Assembly (NCBI GenBank): GCA_032160165.1
Contig: JAVHWA010000112.1
Location: forward strand, 1-64,000
DNA length: 64,000 nucleotides
Direction of reading: 5' to 3'
Origin: QHXM01 sp032160165
GTDB lineage: Bacteria > Acidobacteriota > Blastocatellia > Pyrinomonadales > Pyrinomonadaceae
Shown: positions 1-7,833 of the stretch, piece by piece
Layout: every line of letters begins with the position of its first letter
Numbering within the stretch: position 1 is the first letter of the stretch
The notes under the pieces: model-generated
Told to the model about the DNA's origin: nothing
The model's input: the letters and a program-made list of their open reading frames with translations, nothing else
The model's database searches: none
Translations under genes and position numbers: made by a program

Positions 1-68
1 GATGGACAGGATAGCGAGAGAGTAAGGACCCTTCTGAAAGTTCTTTCATCCTGCTTATCCTGTCCATC
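1..68. repeat. inverted repeat at left edge (atcctg-word family)
   Basis: A 13-bp arm at 1-13 (gatggacaggata) is perfectly inverted at 56-68. The right side repeats the word 'atcctg' with about 11-bp spacing. This resembles the other short-tandem-repeat hairpins of the window. It may continue beyond the left edge. Confidence 0.6.
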
Positions 69-121
69 CGGTTAATTCATTCCCTCCTTGGGCCGAAGCG
101 CAACCTGATGGCGAGCGCGCC

Positions 122-150
122 TTGACAGTCCGTAAGCGCCCACTTATACT
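122..150 (+). promoter_or_regulatory. sigma70-type promoter of rpsT
   Basis: The -35 box TTGACA (122-127) and the -10 box TATACT (145-150) are separated by 17 bp. This is the best promoter match in the window and lies about 90 bp before rpsT, leaving a leader of roughly 85 nt. Confidence 0.8.
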
Positions 151-240
151 TCGCTCTTTGCCCTAATGGCCAACAAAATGGCTATCGAGTCTATTGGGAA
201 TTAAGTATTAAAGCGTAAGTGACGAGACGGAGATTCAGCA

Positions 241-510
241 ATGCCAAATCATAAATCGGCCGAAAAGCGTATGCGACAGAACGAGAAGCGCCGTGATAAT
301 AATCGCAGCAACCGTGGGCGTCTGCGAACTTCCATCAAGAAGTTGCGGACCGCGCTTACCAGCGGCGACGCCAAAGCGCTGCAGGAGCTGCTTCCCAGCA
401 CAGTTTCGACCATAGACAAGGCCGTGCAGAAAGGCGTGCTTCATCGCAACGCCGCTGCGCGATATAAATCGAGGCTTACAACGCGCGTCAACCAGGCCGG
501 AGCCAAATAA
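241..510 (+). CDS. rpsT: 30S ribosomal protein S20
   Basis: This 89-residue basic protein has the S20 N-terminus (MPNHKSAEKRMRQNEKRR) and the usual length for the family. S20 binds 16S rRNA early in small-subunit assembly. The ATG at 241 has a weak GGAG about 8 nt upstream. The gene is a single-gene transcription unit, with a strong promoter at 122-150 and an intrinsic terminator at 537-574. Its closeness to holA is common in bacteria. Confidence 0.97.
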   Translation: MPNHKSAEKRMRQNEKRRDNNRSNRGRLRTSIKKLRTALTSGDAKALQELLPSTVSTIDKAVQKGVLHRNAAARYKSRLTTRVNQAGAK

Positions 511-536
511 CCGGACCCTTATAACTGATTTCAGTA

Positions 537-574
537 GCGAGGCGGATCGATATTTCGGTCCGCCTCGCTTTTTC
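537..574 (+). terminator. rho-independent terminator of rpsT
   Basis: A perfect 10-bp stem (gcgaggcgga / tccgcctcgc, 537-546 and 559-568) is followed directly by a run of T at 569-573. Confidence 0.9.
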
Positions 575-600
575 TATTCTTAGTGAGAGGAGCAACGCTG

Positions 601-1041
601 ATGAGCGAGCCAACGAAGGCCTACCGAACGGCCGACGAGATAAGGGCCGTAGTTTCGGGTTTTGAGAAGTGCACCACTACGGCCGAGCGGTTTGATCACC
701 CAGCCCACGTAACCGTGGCGTTTGCATACCTTCATCTTTTCCAATTGACGGTCGAGGAAGCGACCGCCCGGATGCGTGTCGGACTGCATCGTTTTTTGGC
801 CCATTACGGGGTCGATGGCCGTAAATACAACGAGACGATCACCCAGTTCTGGATAAAGCTGGTTCGCGCCGCGCTGGACCGCGCCGACGTGTCCCGCCCG
901 TCAATAGACCTCGCAAACGAGATCCTGTGTGAGTGTCAGGAACCGACTGTGATCTTCAGTTACTACAGCAGGGAGAGGCTGGATTCCGACGAGGCACGCA
1001 ACGGTTGGATCGAGCCTGATATAAAAGCGTTTGGATTCTGA
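601..1041 (+). CDS. conserved hypothetical protein
   Basis: This is a 146-residue soluble protein of unknown function. The ATG at 601 is chosen over the in-frame GTG at 583 because GAGAGGAG (585-592) sits 8 nt before 601. The first half is helical, with clustered His residues (FDHPAHVTVAFAYLHLF, then GLHRFLAHYGVDG) and a 'YNETITQFW' motif, which suggest a small helical family with possible metal or ligand-binding His. There is no signal peptide or membrane segment. It lies between the rpsT terminator and the convergent holA, so it seems to be monocistronic. No function can be given. Confidence 0.75.
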   Translation: MSEPTKAYRTADEIRAVVSGFEKCTTTAERFDHPAHVTVAFAYLHLFQLTVEEATARMRVGLHRFLAHYGVDGRKYNETITQFWIKLVRAALDRADVSRPSIDLANEILCECQEPTVIFSYYSRERLDSDEARNGWIEPDIKAFGF

Positions 1042-1060
1042 AGGCTGTGAGACGGGCATC

Positions 1061-2074
1061 TCAGGCGGCGAGTTCTGAGACGAGAAACTCCAGTTGCAAA
1101 CGTGACCCCTGGGGTCCGCCTCCGCCTCGTGAGGTCTTGATAGCCAGGTCAGCCGCCGCGATCCGTTCGATGCTACGCAACAACCCCCGAGAATCGCTGC
1201 GGCGGGCAGTCGCCAGAAACTCCTCCCGCCTGCCGAAAATGCCTACCTGTCGATAGACTTCCTGATTGGTTGCCCCGCGCTCCATCAATTCCGCCGCAAG
1301 GGCGAGTCGATGATAGTTGCTGGCGATCAGGCCAATCAGCATCACTGGCTCTGCCCCATCATCCAGCAACCGGCGCAACGTCTGAAGCGCGCGTTTGCGA
1401 TTGCGTGAAACCAGGTGCTCAGTCAGTTCGAAGTTCGAGAGCTCACGCGATCGCCCCACCAGTGCGTCGACCAACTCCATGGTGATGAGGCCGGTCCCGA
1501 TGGCAGCCACTGCCAGCTTGTCCAGCTCGTTTGAGAGCGTTCGGACGTCGTTCCCGACGTAGGCGACGATCTGTCCCAGCGTTCTTTGGTCCGTCTCAAC
1601 CTTTAGTTCATTCAGCCTTTTTTTCGCCCACTCCACCAGTTCGACATCAGTCAGTCGCGTAAATTCAATCGTCGCGCAGGTGTCGATCAGCGTCTTGGTC
1701 AACTTACGCCGTTTGTCCAGATCATCCGCCACGAAGATGACCACCGAGGACTCGACCGGCCGCGTGAGGAAACGCATCAGTCCCTCGGCGTCGGCCTCGC
1801 CAAGCTTTGAAAAGTCCCGGACCTCGACCACGCGTCGAATCGACATCATGGGAAGCTGTTCCGCTGCGGCTATTGCATGTCCCAAGTCGGTCTTAGCAAG
1901 ACTGATGCGATCTTCATTGAATTCACGCAGACCGGTATGTTCCAAACTCGCGTTTGCAATCGTGCGCGCGGCCAGGTCTCTGAGGTAGGTTTCCTCGCCA
2001 AAAAGAAGATAGAGCGGTTTGATGTCGCCCTGTTTGAGGGCACGATGCAGGTCCTGCTTGGAGAGTCTACTCAT
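1061..2074 (-). CDS. holA: DNA polymerase III subunit delta
   Basis: This 337-residue protein matches HolA in length and N-terminus (an N-terminal LYLLFGEETYL segment, the delta fold without a functional Walker A) and in its C-terminal collar-type helices. Delta opens the beta sliding clamp during clamp loading. Its ATGA start overlaps the stop of lptE (2071-2074), which implies translational coupling. lptE-holA is a conserved gene pair in Gram-negative bacteria, so context agrees with the call. Confidence 0.93.
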   Translation of the reverse strand: MSRLSKQDLHRALKQGDIKPLYLLFGEETYLRDLAARTIANASLEHTGLREFNEDRISLAKTDLGHAIAAAEQLPMMSIRRVVEVRDFSKLGEADAEGLMRFLTRPVESSVVIFVADDLDKRRKLTKTLIDTCATIEFTRLTDVELVEWAKKRLNELKVETDQRTLGQIVAYVGNDVRTLSNELDKLAVAAIGTGLITMELVDALVGRSRELSNFELTEHLVSRNRKRALQTLRRLLDDGAEPVMLIGLIASNYHRLALAAELMERGATNQEVYRQVGIFGRREEFLATARRSDSRGLLRSIERIAAADLAIKTSRGGGGPQGSRLQLEFLVSELAA

Positions 2075-2625
2075 TTCTCCTGATTTACTCCGAAGCCGTT
2101 GATGAGAGTTGAGACGACGGCTTCAGCGAAACTGCGCGCCATGCGCTGGACTGCCGGGTCTTCTTCGTTGAAAAAGGAGCGCGGGTCGTTGGCGAATTCG
2201 AACTCGCCGCGAAAGATGTAATTCTGGTTATCGTAGATGATTCGATTTTCCACCTGATCGCGCACGGTTACCGAGGCCGTGATCGTTACTTCGAAAATGC
2301 GCGCCCGCCCGCGTTCGTCAAGCAACACGCCGGAGAAATTGAAGCTCTTGATTACGCCGTCGATGACCGCATCGGCGCCTTCGCTCTCGCCCTGCACGCG
2401 GAGGCCACGACCGCGGCGGACGACCTCATTGATCACCGCCTCAGTGAATCGCGTTTCGATTTTGTAGCGCAGCGCCTGGTTCTGGAACGCCGGCACAGCG
2501 ATAGTGCGAATGTGTGTCGGGAGTTGATTTTTCGTTACCGGCTTATAGCACTCGGAAAAGCCACATACGAAAGTTAGAACGGCGAGAAGTGCAGCAAGAC
2601 GACGGATTCGCCTGGTTGGAATCAT
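2071..2625 (-). CDS. lptE: LptE-family LPS assembly protein
   Basis: This 184-residue protein begins with basic residues and a hydrophobic stretch (LAALLAVLTFVCGF), consistent with export. The family motif region (THIRTIAVPAFQNQ, then RGRGLRV) and the position before holA support LptE, the partner of the LptD outer-membrane LPS translocon. A canonical lipobox is not clear: cysteines at residues 21 and 26 are candidates, but neither follows a normal L-[AS]-[GA]. It could be lipidated atypically or be periplasmic. The gene is coupled to holA by a 4-bp overlap. Confidence 0.85.
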   Translation of the reverse strand: MIPTRRIRRLAALLAVLTFVCGFSECYKPVTKNQLPTHIRTIAVPAFQNQALRYKIETRFTEAVINEVVRRGRGLRVQGESEGADAVIDGVIKSFNFSGVLLDERGRARIFEVTITASVTVRDQVENRIIYDNQNYIFRGEFEFANDPRSFFNEEDPAVQRMARSFAEAVVSTLINGFGVNQEK

Positions 2626-2692
2626 AGGTAGCCTTTGGTCTGAGCCTGGGAACGAACCGAATGCAGATGATATGGATCAACCATAGAACGTG

Positions 2693-3565
2693 TCAAACAA
2701 CCTGCTCGGAACGTGCCGCGCTCTTTATCGCATCTGCCACGCGCACAGTCTCTACGCCGGCCCTGACGTCGTGCACGCGAACGATATTTGCTCCCTGCAG
2801 GACAGCCGCGGTCACCGTGGCCATTGTTGCATGAAGTCTCTCTTCGACCGGGGCGCCATCCAGGATGCGACCTAGAAACGATTTGCGGGATGTACCGATG
2901 AGCACCGGGAATTCTCGAAACGATTGGGCGAAGGCGTCGAGTCGGGCGAGCAACTCAAGATTCTGCCCATGACTCTTGCTGAATCCGATGCCCGGATCAA
3001 CTGCCAACGCTTCGCCCTCGACGCCGCGCTCGGTCGCTATTTTTACACTCAGACGCAAGCTCTCTTCCACCTCAGTCAGAATATCCTCGACAGGCTCGAG
3101 GCTGTGCATCGTGCGGGCGTCTCCTCTGGAATGCATCAGGACCAGGCCGGCGCCCGCCTCGGCCGCGACATTCGCCAACACAGGGTCGAATCGAAGGCCC
3201 GAAACGTCGTTAATTATTTCCGCGCCGGCCGCGACCGCGGCTCGCGCAACTTCCGATTTCGTCGTATCGATGGAGAGTGCAACGGTAAGGTTCGCGGCCA
3301 GGCGTTCGATGATGGGAACGACGCGGCGCTTCTCTTCTTCTATCGCAACGCTCTCCGCGCCCGGGCGTGTGGATTCTCCGCCGATATCAATGATGTCAGC
3401 GCCTTCGCTAACCATCTCTGCAGCGCGCTCAATCGCACGCTCCGGGGATAAAAACTGACCGCCGTCGCTGAAGCTATCAGGCGTGACGTTGAGCACGCCC
3501 ATCACAAGCGTTCGTTCGCCGAACACCAGCACACGACGACCAATGTTCCAATGGCGCTCTTTCAT
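2693..3565 (-). CDS. folP: dihydropteroate synthase
   Basis: This 290-residue TIM-barrel enzyme condenses p-aminobenzoate with hydroxymethyl-dihydropterin diphosphate in folate synthesis. Signatures seen are GVLNVTPDSFSDGG near residue 24, DIIDIGGESTRPGA near residue 60, and a C-terminal RVHDV segment that supplies the phosphate-binding Arg/His. The length is normal for the family. No clear Shine-Dalgarno precedes the ATG at 3565. It stands alone on the minus strand between lptE and the HD-GYP regulator. Confidence 0.95.
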   Translation of the reverse strand: MKERHWNIGRRVLVFGERTLVMGVLNVTPDSFSDGGQFLSPERAIERAAEMVSEGADIIDIGGESTRPGAESVAIEEEKRRVVPIIERLAANLTVALSIDTTKSEVARAAVAAGAEIINDVSGLRFDPVLANVAAEAGAGLVLMHSRGDARTMHSLEPVEDILTEVEESLRLSVKIATERGVEGEALAVDPGIGFSKSHGQNLELLARLDAFAQSFREFPVLIGTSRKSFLGRILDGAPVEERLHATMATVTAAVLQGANIVRVHDVRAGVETVRVADAIKSAARSEQVV

Positions 3566-3733
3566 GCAAACAAACTTAGGAAGGATATAGGCAAAAGTAA
3601 AGATCAGGAACTAAGTGTGCCGGCGAGCGAGGCAAGTCAATTCCATTTACGCCAGTAGTGAGGCGCGTAACGAATGGCGCGCAGATTTAGGGAGGAGACC
3701 GCCGTCTGGCGGTCGTGGCTCGCTTGTATTTGC

Positions 3734-4792
3734 TCAAGCAGCGTGGTGGAGTCGTTCCAGGAACTGCAGGTTTAACGCTCGCGGCTGTTCGGAGCTGTGA
3801 GACTCGAGGCTCTCCACAAGCTTTTCCACCACGTATGAATCGAATTGTATTCCCCCGGCGGCGCGCAATCGCTCAATCGCAGTTGCGTCACTTAGACGTC
3901 TGCGATATGGCCGGTCGGAGGTCATCGCGTGATAAGCATCGGTGACCGTGACAATTCGCGTGCTCAATGGAATCTCGTGGCCTTTCAAGCCCGAGGGATA
4001 TCCGCCACCGTTCCACCACTCGTGGTGATGCTTAACTATCAAACGAACGGTTTCCATGTGAGGGACGCCGGCCAGGGCCTGTTCGCCGTAATGTACATGC
4101 TGTCGCATGACAATCATCTCTTCCGGTGTCAGGCACGATGCCTTACAAAGGACGAGCTCGGGCACACCTATCTTGCCCACATCGTGAAGCAGCGCGCCCA
4201 GCTTCACGTGCATGATCTCGGTGTCCGTCAGATTCATTCGGCGCGCGAGCGCCTCAGCCAGATCCGCCGTCACGTTTGAGTGTTCGCCGGTATAGTTGTC
4301 CTTGACCGAGAGCAAGGTAATCAGCGCGCGTACGGTAGCGACGAACGACTGCCGTGCTTCCCACTCCAGAACTCGGTTGCGTTCCTTGATCTTCGCGGTG
4401 ATCAGTACATTATCGATGACGTTTAGCAGCTCGCGATGGCCGAAGGGCTTGCAAAGGTATGCCGCCATTCCCAGCTCGAGCAGTTCGCGCTGTTCGTCGT
4501 GGTTATCATGCTTCGCAGTCAGCATTACGACGGGCGTTTCCCGCAATCTGGAATCGTCGCTGCCGGCTAACGTGACAAATACTTCTTTCCCGCTGATGCC
4601 CGGCATCATATAATCGAGCAGAATCAGATCAGGATGGAGTTCACGGGCACGCCGCAGACCTTCGGTTCCATCGGGCGCACCCACGAACTCATAGCCGGCT
4701 CGCTCAAGGCTGATCCGACCGAGGTTCCGCAAGCTCGGATCATCATCCACAAATAGAATAAGTTTGCGACAGTTAGGTTCCTGGTTAGACAT
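3734..4792 (-). CDS. response regulator with HD-GYP c-di-GMP phosphodiesterase domain
   Basis: This is a 352-residue two-domain protein. The receiver domain covers about residues 10-130, with the acidic pocket VDDD (15-18), phospho-acceptor Asp60 (LLDYMMPG) and the conserved Lys in YLCKPF. The HD-GYP domain (about 150-330) has LLHDVGKIG and the HHEWWNGGGYP signature, so it should hydrolyse cyclic di-GMP (or a related cyclic dinucleotide). A strong Shine-Dalgarno (AGGGGGAA) precedes the ATG. No cognate histidine kinase is adjacent, so its partner is unknown. Confidence 0.92.
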   Translation of the reverse strand: MSNQEPNCRKLILFVDDDPSLRNLGRISLERAGYEFVGAPDGTEGLRRARELHPDLILLDYMMPGISGKEVFVTLAGSDDSRLRETPVVMLTAKHDNHDEQRELLELGMAAYLCKPFGHRELLNVIDNVLITAKIKERNRVLEWEARQSFVATVRALITLLSVKDNYTGEHSNVTADLAEALARRMNLTDTEIMHVKLGALLHDVGKIGVPELVLCKASCLTPEEMIVMRQHVHYGEQALAGVPHMETVRLIVKHHHEWWNGGGYPSGLKGHEIPLSTRIVTVTDAYHAMTSDRPYRRRLSDATAIERLRAAGGIQFDSYVVEKLVESLESHSSEQPRALNLQFLERLHHAA

Positions 4793-5112
4793 CGCGATTC
4801 CCCCTGATCGTTAAAAGAGAACTCAAGAGCGCTACGCTCAAAGCTTGCTCAGAAAGTCGTTTTACAGCTCTTCAGAAATCAACCACTATCTATCTGGGCA
4901 AGCACAACACGAACAGCGTGGCAACGCCTTTAACGGTCGCCGCGGGAGATAGGCGAGACTGACATACGTCAGCGGTGGGTTGTCAGACATTCCTAGTAAT
5001 GCTGAGGGGAATGTTATAACTAACCACGGGTTTCTGATATTTTCATTTGATTGTGATTTGATTGCGCCCGCACGGAAGCGGCCTCCGGTTTTGTCGGGGG
5101 GAAAGAGGAGAC
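4793..5112. other. intergenic region before greA, nothing assigned
   Basis: About 320 bp lie between the divergently transcribed HD-GYP gene and greA. I see no convincing ORF, RNA or repeat. The promoters of both genes must lie here, but I found no clean -35/-10 pair with normal spacing. Confidence 0.5.
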
Positions 5113-5601
5113 GTGAGCCAAGACATCAAGAATCGACTACAGGCAGAACTCGACGGGCTGGAGACAGAACTTCGCGTACACCTCCCAAAAGAGATCAAAC
5201 GTGCGCTCGAATTTGGCGATTTGCGCGAAAACGCCGAGTATCGGGCCGCGCTCGACCGTCAGAACATGGTGAAAGCCCGGATAGTTGAGTTGCGACAGCG
5301 CATCAGCGAAGTGGCCTCGATCGACATTTCCAAGGTGTCTCATGACAGAGTCGGATACGGTTCGACAGTTATCCTCTACGATCCGGAACGCGACGAGCAG
5401 TTGACGTATCGGCTGGTAACTCCGGAGGAAAGCGACCCGCAGGCCGGGCTGATCTCGACCATGTCGCCGGTGGGCAAGAGCCTGTTGGGGAAAGAAGAAG
5501 GCGACGAGGTGACGGTGAGGACGCCGGCGGGCGCGCGGACCTTCGAAATCAAGCGCATGACAACTATTCACGACGAGCAGCCGGACGCGGCCGAAAGCTG
5601 A
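5113..5601 (+). CDS. greA: transcript cleavage factor GreA
   Basis: This 162-residue protein has an N-terminal coiled coil with the acidic tip (EFGDLRENAEYRAALDRQ, about residues 35-52) that enters the RNA polymerase secondary channel and stimulates cleavage of backtracked RNA, followed by the C-terminal FKBP-like domain (MSPVGKSLLGKEEGD). The start is the GTG at 5113, with an AAAGAGGAG Shine-Dalgarno at 5102-5110. This gives a normal GreA length and removes a non-homologous N-terminal extension. Confidence 0.93.
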   Translation: MSQDIKNRLQAELDGLETELRVHLPKEIKRALEFGDLRENAEYRAALDRQNMVKARIVELRQRISEVASIDISKVSHDRVGYGSTVILYDPERDEQLTYRLVTPEESDPQAGLISTMSPVGKSLLGKEEGDEVTVRTPAGARTFEIKRMTTIHDEQPDAAES

Positions 5602-5654
5602 CTATGGAAACCCCATATTGCATCGATTTTCCCGCATATTAATGCGCCTTTACC

Positions 5655-5684
5655 TTGACAACGCGTTCACTGCGTCCCTATGAT
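5655..5684 (+). promoter_or_regulatory. sigma70-type promoter before the phosphatidyltransferase gene
   Basis: TTGACA (5655-5660) and TATGAT (5679-5684) are separated by 18 bp. The site is about 77 bp before the GTG start at 5762. Confidence 0.7.
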
Positions 5685-5761
5685 GCGAGGTTTGAGGGGG
5701 ACTCTGCCGACACCCGGAAAGAGCCTCGTTCATCTCGGCTGCAGGAGAAGGGCTATAAGTA

Positions 5762-6487
5762 GTGTTTGGGTCAAGTATCGGACGCGGCGCGCAGCGAATT
5801 ATTAGTGCGATAGTGCGTGGACTGGCCCAAGGTCGGATCAATCCGAACCTTCTCACCGTCATCGGCGTATCGATAAACGTCGGCTGCGGGCTGCTCTTCG
5901 GATTCGGCTATTTCTTCTGGGCCGGAATCATCCTGATAGTCGCCAATCTTTTTGACATGCTCGATGGGCAAGTGGCGCGGCTCTCCGGTCGCGTAACTCG
6001 TTTCGGCGGGTTTCTTGACTCCTCGCTGGATCGTCTCTCCGACATGGTTGTTTTCATCGGATTGATGATCTTTTACGCCCGCGATACGCCAAACCATTCG
6101 ACGCTCAACGTCTTTCTGACGGGTGCGGCGCTGATGGGCTCGGTGATGGTCAGCTACACCAGCGCGCGGGCTGAAAGTCTCATTGCGAAGTGCGACGTCG
6201 GTTTTCTTCGCCGTCCGGAGAGAGTGGTGCTTTTGATTATCGGAGCGCTGACGACGCATCCGGGCTCGTCGAATCCATTTCTCAACCGGATGCCGGCTGT
6301 ACTTTGGATTCTCGCGGTCGGATCTTACTGGACGTTCGCTCACCGTATGTACCACACGTGGCGCGAAGTCAATAAAGCTGATGCGCTGACAAGCTCGGCA
6401 GCCGAAAAGAGCGCGGCTGCATCAAATGCTGGAGCTGAAAGACGGCCCGAGCGTGATTTCGCTCACAACGCGGGTGCGACACATTAG
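5762..6487 (+). CDS. CDP-alcohol phosphatidyltransferase family membrane enzyme
   Basis: This 241-residue integral membrane protein carries the CDP-OH-P-transferase signature: DMLDGQVARLSG followed by GGFLDSSLDRLSD, giving the four metal-binding Asp residues. It exchanges CMP of a CDP-linked lipid for an alcohol in phospholipid synthesis; the alcohol cannot be told from sequence (inositol phosphate-like or glycerol phosphate-like). Several hydrophobic helices flank the motif. The C-terminal 40 residues are Ala/Glu/Arg-rich and probably cytosolic. The GTG start at 5762 follows AGGAG (5743-5747); a strong promoter lies upstream. Confidence 0.88.
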   Translation: MFGSSIGRGAQRIISAIVRGLAQGRINPNLLTVIGVSINVGCGLLFGFGYFFWAGIILIVANLFDMLDGQVARLSGRVTRFGGFLDSSLDRLSDMVVFIGLMIFYARDTPNHSTLNVFLTGAALMGSVMVSYTSARAESLIAKCDVGFLRRPERVVLLIIGALTTHPGSSNPFLNRMPAVLWILAVGSYWTFAHRMYHTWREVNKADALTSSAAEKSAAASNAGAERRPERDFAHNAGATH

Positions 6488-6543
6488 GTTCACGGAGCCG
6501 CTGCTTTCGAAGCTTCTCCCCAAACGTTTCGAGGAATACCACA

Positions 6544-7443
6544 TTGACAGTCTGCCCATGCTGCGGCTTCAAATTTAAAGGCGATCTCCAAAGCGACGGC
6601 TGCGCTTCGTGCGGCGCTCGCGCGGTCGGTCCGCCCTTGTCAAAGCCCGCGAGCGAGCTGCCATTCTACGGCCGCGCCCTTTTTGTCGGCACGTCCGGGG
6701 GCATCATCCTCGCAGTCTTTCTGGTTGCCACGCTGGTTGCCCTGTTTCAAACGCCAACGGTTTCATTTCGCTTCTGGTCGGTGGTGTCCGCGGCAGAGAC
6801 GGCTGCATGGCGGCTGAAATGGATTGCTCTGCCTGCGATCGTACTTACATTGTGGACGGGAGCCCTGGTCCGCGCGAGTATTCGCCGCGATCCAAAACGC
6901 TTTGCGGGTGGCCGCTTTGCCACCAGCGGCCTCGCCGCCACTGCTCTGGTGGGAACCCTGATCGCAACCTTTATCGGGATCACCATTCCCGAACGTATGC
7001 GACAGAGTCAGCTCGGGTCGGACGCCGCAGTCTGCGCCCAGGGATACACCATTCAGCTCGCGCTCCTCGAATACCGCTCGAGGTTCGGCAGCCTGCCTAC
7101 TTCGCTCGATGATCTACGCGCTCTGCCGGATGATGATGGTTCGATCGCTGTAGCGCTCGCGGGCCTGGATTCCAGCGCATATAATCCGGGCGCCGAGTTT
7201 GCATCACTACCAAAGAAAAAGCCCCGGACACTTCGCGGCGCCGCCCTTCGCGACGCAACGCTACGCACCACCGATGATGCGCCGGGCGGTGGATTGGCTT
7301 TCACCAAATATGAACTTCGGCTGCCAGGTCAGGACAAGAAACTCGGAACTGAGGACGACTGGATGGTGCGCGATGGCGTGATTTCAAAACCTGTCGATCC
7401 CGATGAACAGTTACGGCCCGCCGACGACGCCCGCCAGCCCTAA
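6544..7443 (+). CDS. zinc-ribbon membrane protein with pseudopilin-like C-terminal domain
   Basis: This 299-residue protein starts at TTG 6544. Residues 4-23 hold a C4 zinc ribbon (CPCCGF ... CASCGA). Three membrane helices follow (about 48-68, 93-112, 125-147). The C-terminal half resembles the globular part of type II secretion/type IV pseudopilins: QLALLEYRSRFGSLPTSLDD, then KKLGTEDDWMVRDG, which recalls the Ca-binding loop of GspG. This similarity is my reading and not proven. The next gene follows after 12 bp, suggesting an operon. Its function is unknown. Confidence 0.7.
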   Translation: MTVCPCCGFKFKGDLQSDGCASCGARAVGPPLSKPASELPFYGRALFVGTSGGIILAVFLVATLVALFQTPTVSFRFWSVVSAAETAAWRLKWIALPAIVLTLWTGALVRASIRRDPKRFAGGRFATSGLAATALVGTLIATFIGITIPERMRQSQLGSDAAVCAQGYTIQLALLEYRSRFGSLPTSLDDLRALPDDDGSIAVALAGLDSSAYNPGAEFASLPKKKPRTLRGAALRDATLRTTDDAPGGGLAFTKYELRLPGQDKKLGTEDDWMVRDGVISKPVDPDEQLRPADDARQP

Positions 7444-7455
7444 TATACGAGCGTC

Positions 7456-7746
7456 ATGCCCCTCTCTAATTTGTTTCGCAGGAAAAAAGTTGACTTGCTG
7501 GAGCAGTGGCGCGCTCGTTTGCTTCAGTCAGGCCGAATCACCGATGGCGTGATTATGGATACGGGCAATGACGAATCGGGATCTGTCCGGCAAATCTACT
7601 TCAGCTATGAAGTGAGCGGCGTAGAATACGAGTCATCGCAACTACTCAGTACCGACCAACGACTCCGAGAATCCGATTATTTCCCCGGCGCTTACGTGAC
7701 CATTCGTTACGACCCTCAGCATCCAGGCAATTCTATAGTAGTTTGA
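7456..7746 (+). CDS. DUF3592-like small protein
   Basis: This 96-residue protein has a central beta-rich module (QIYFSYEVSGVEYESSQ, then GAYVTIRYDPQHPGNSIV) typical of the DUF3592 family, here without the usual membrane helices. In the family the 'V.V.YDP.NP..S.' ending is characteristic. It probably forms a unit with the zinc-ribbon gene 12 bp upstream. Its function is unknown. Confidence 0.7.
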   Translation: MPLSNLFRRKKVDLLEQWRARLLQSGRITDGVIMDTGNDESGSVRQIYFSYEVSGVEYESSQLLSTDQRLRESDYFPGAYVTIRYDPQHPGNSIVV

Positions 7747-7750
7747 AGAC

Positions 7751-7828
7751 GGTGTTGGGGGCCGGGTGCCAGGGGCCGGTATAAGCAGCTTCTGATTCCG
7801 GCACCTGACACCCGATACCCGACACCTG
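7751..7828. repeat. heptamer-repeat hairpin
   Basis: The left arm (7751-7779) reads as ggtgttg, ggggccg, ggtgcca, ggggccgg. The right arm (7797-7828) is its imperfect inverted copy in units such as acacccg, atacccg, acacctg. It fills the junction between the DUF3592-like gene and the biotin carboxylase gene. Confidence 0.7.
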
Positions 7829-7833
7829 CTTTC

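Noticed and set aside
3700..3733. Terminator after the HD-GYP gene
   Set aside because: A 6-bp stem (accgcc/ggcggt) is present but without a T-run on the relevant strand.
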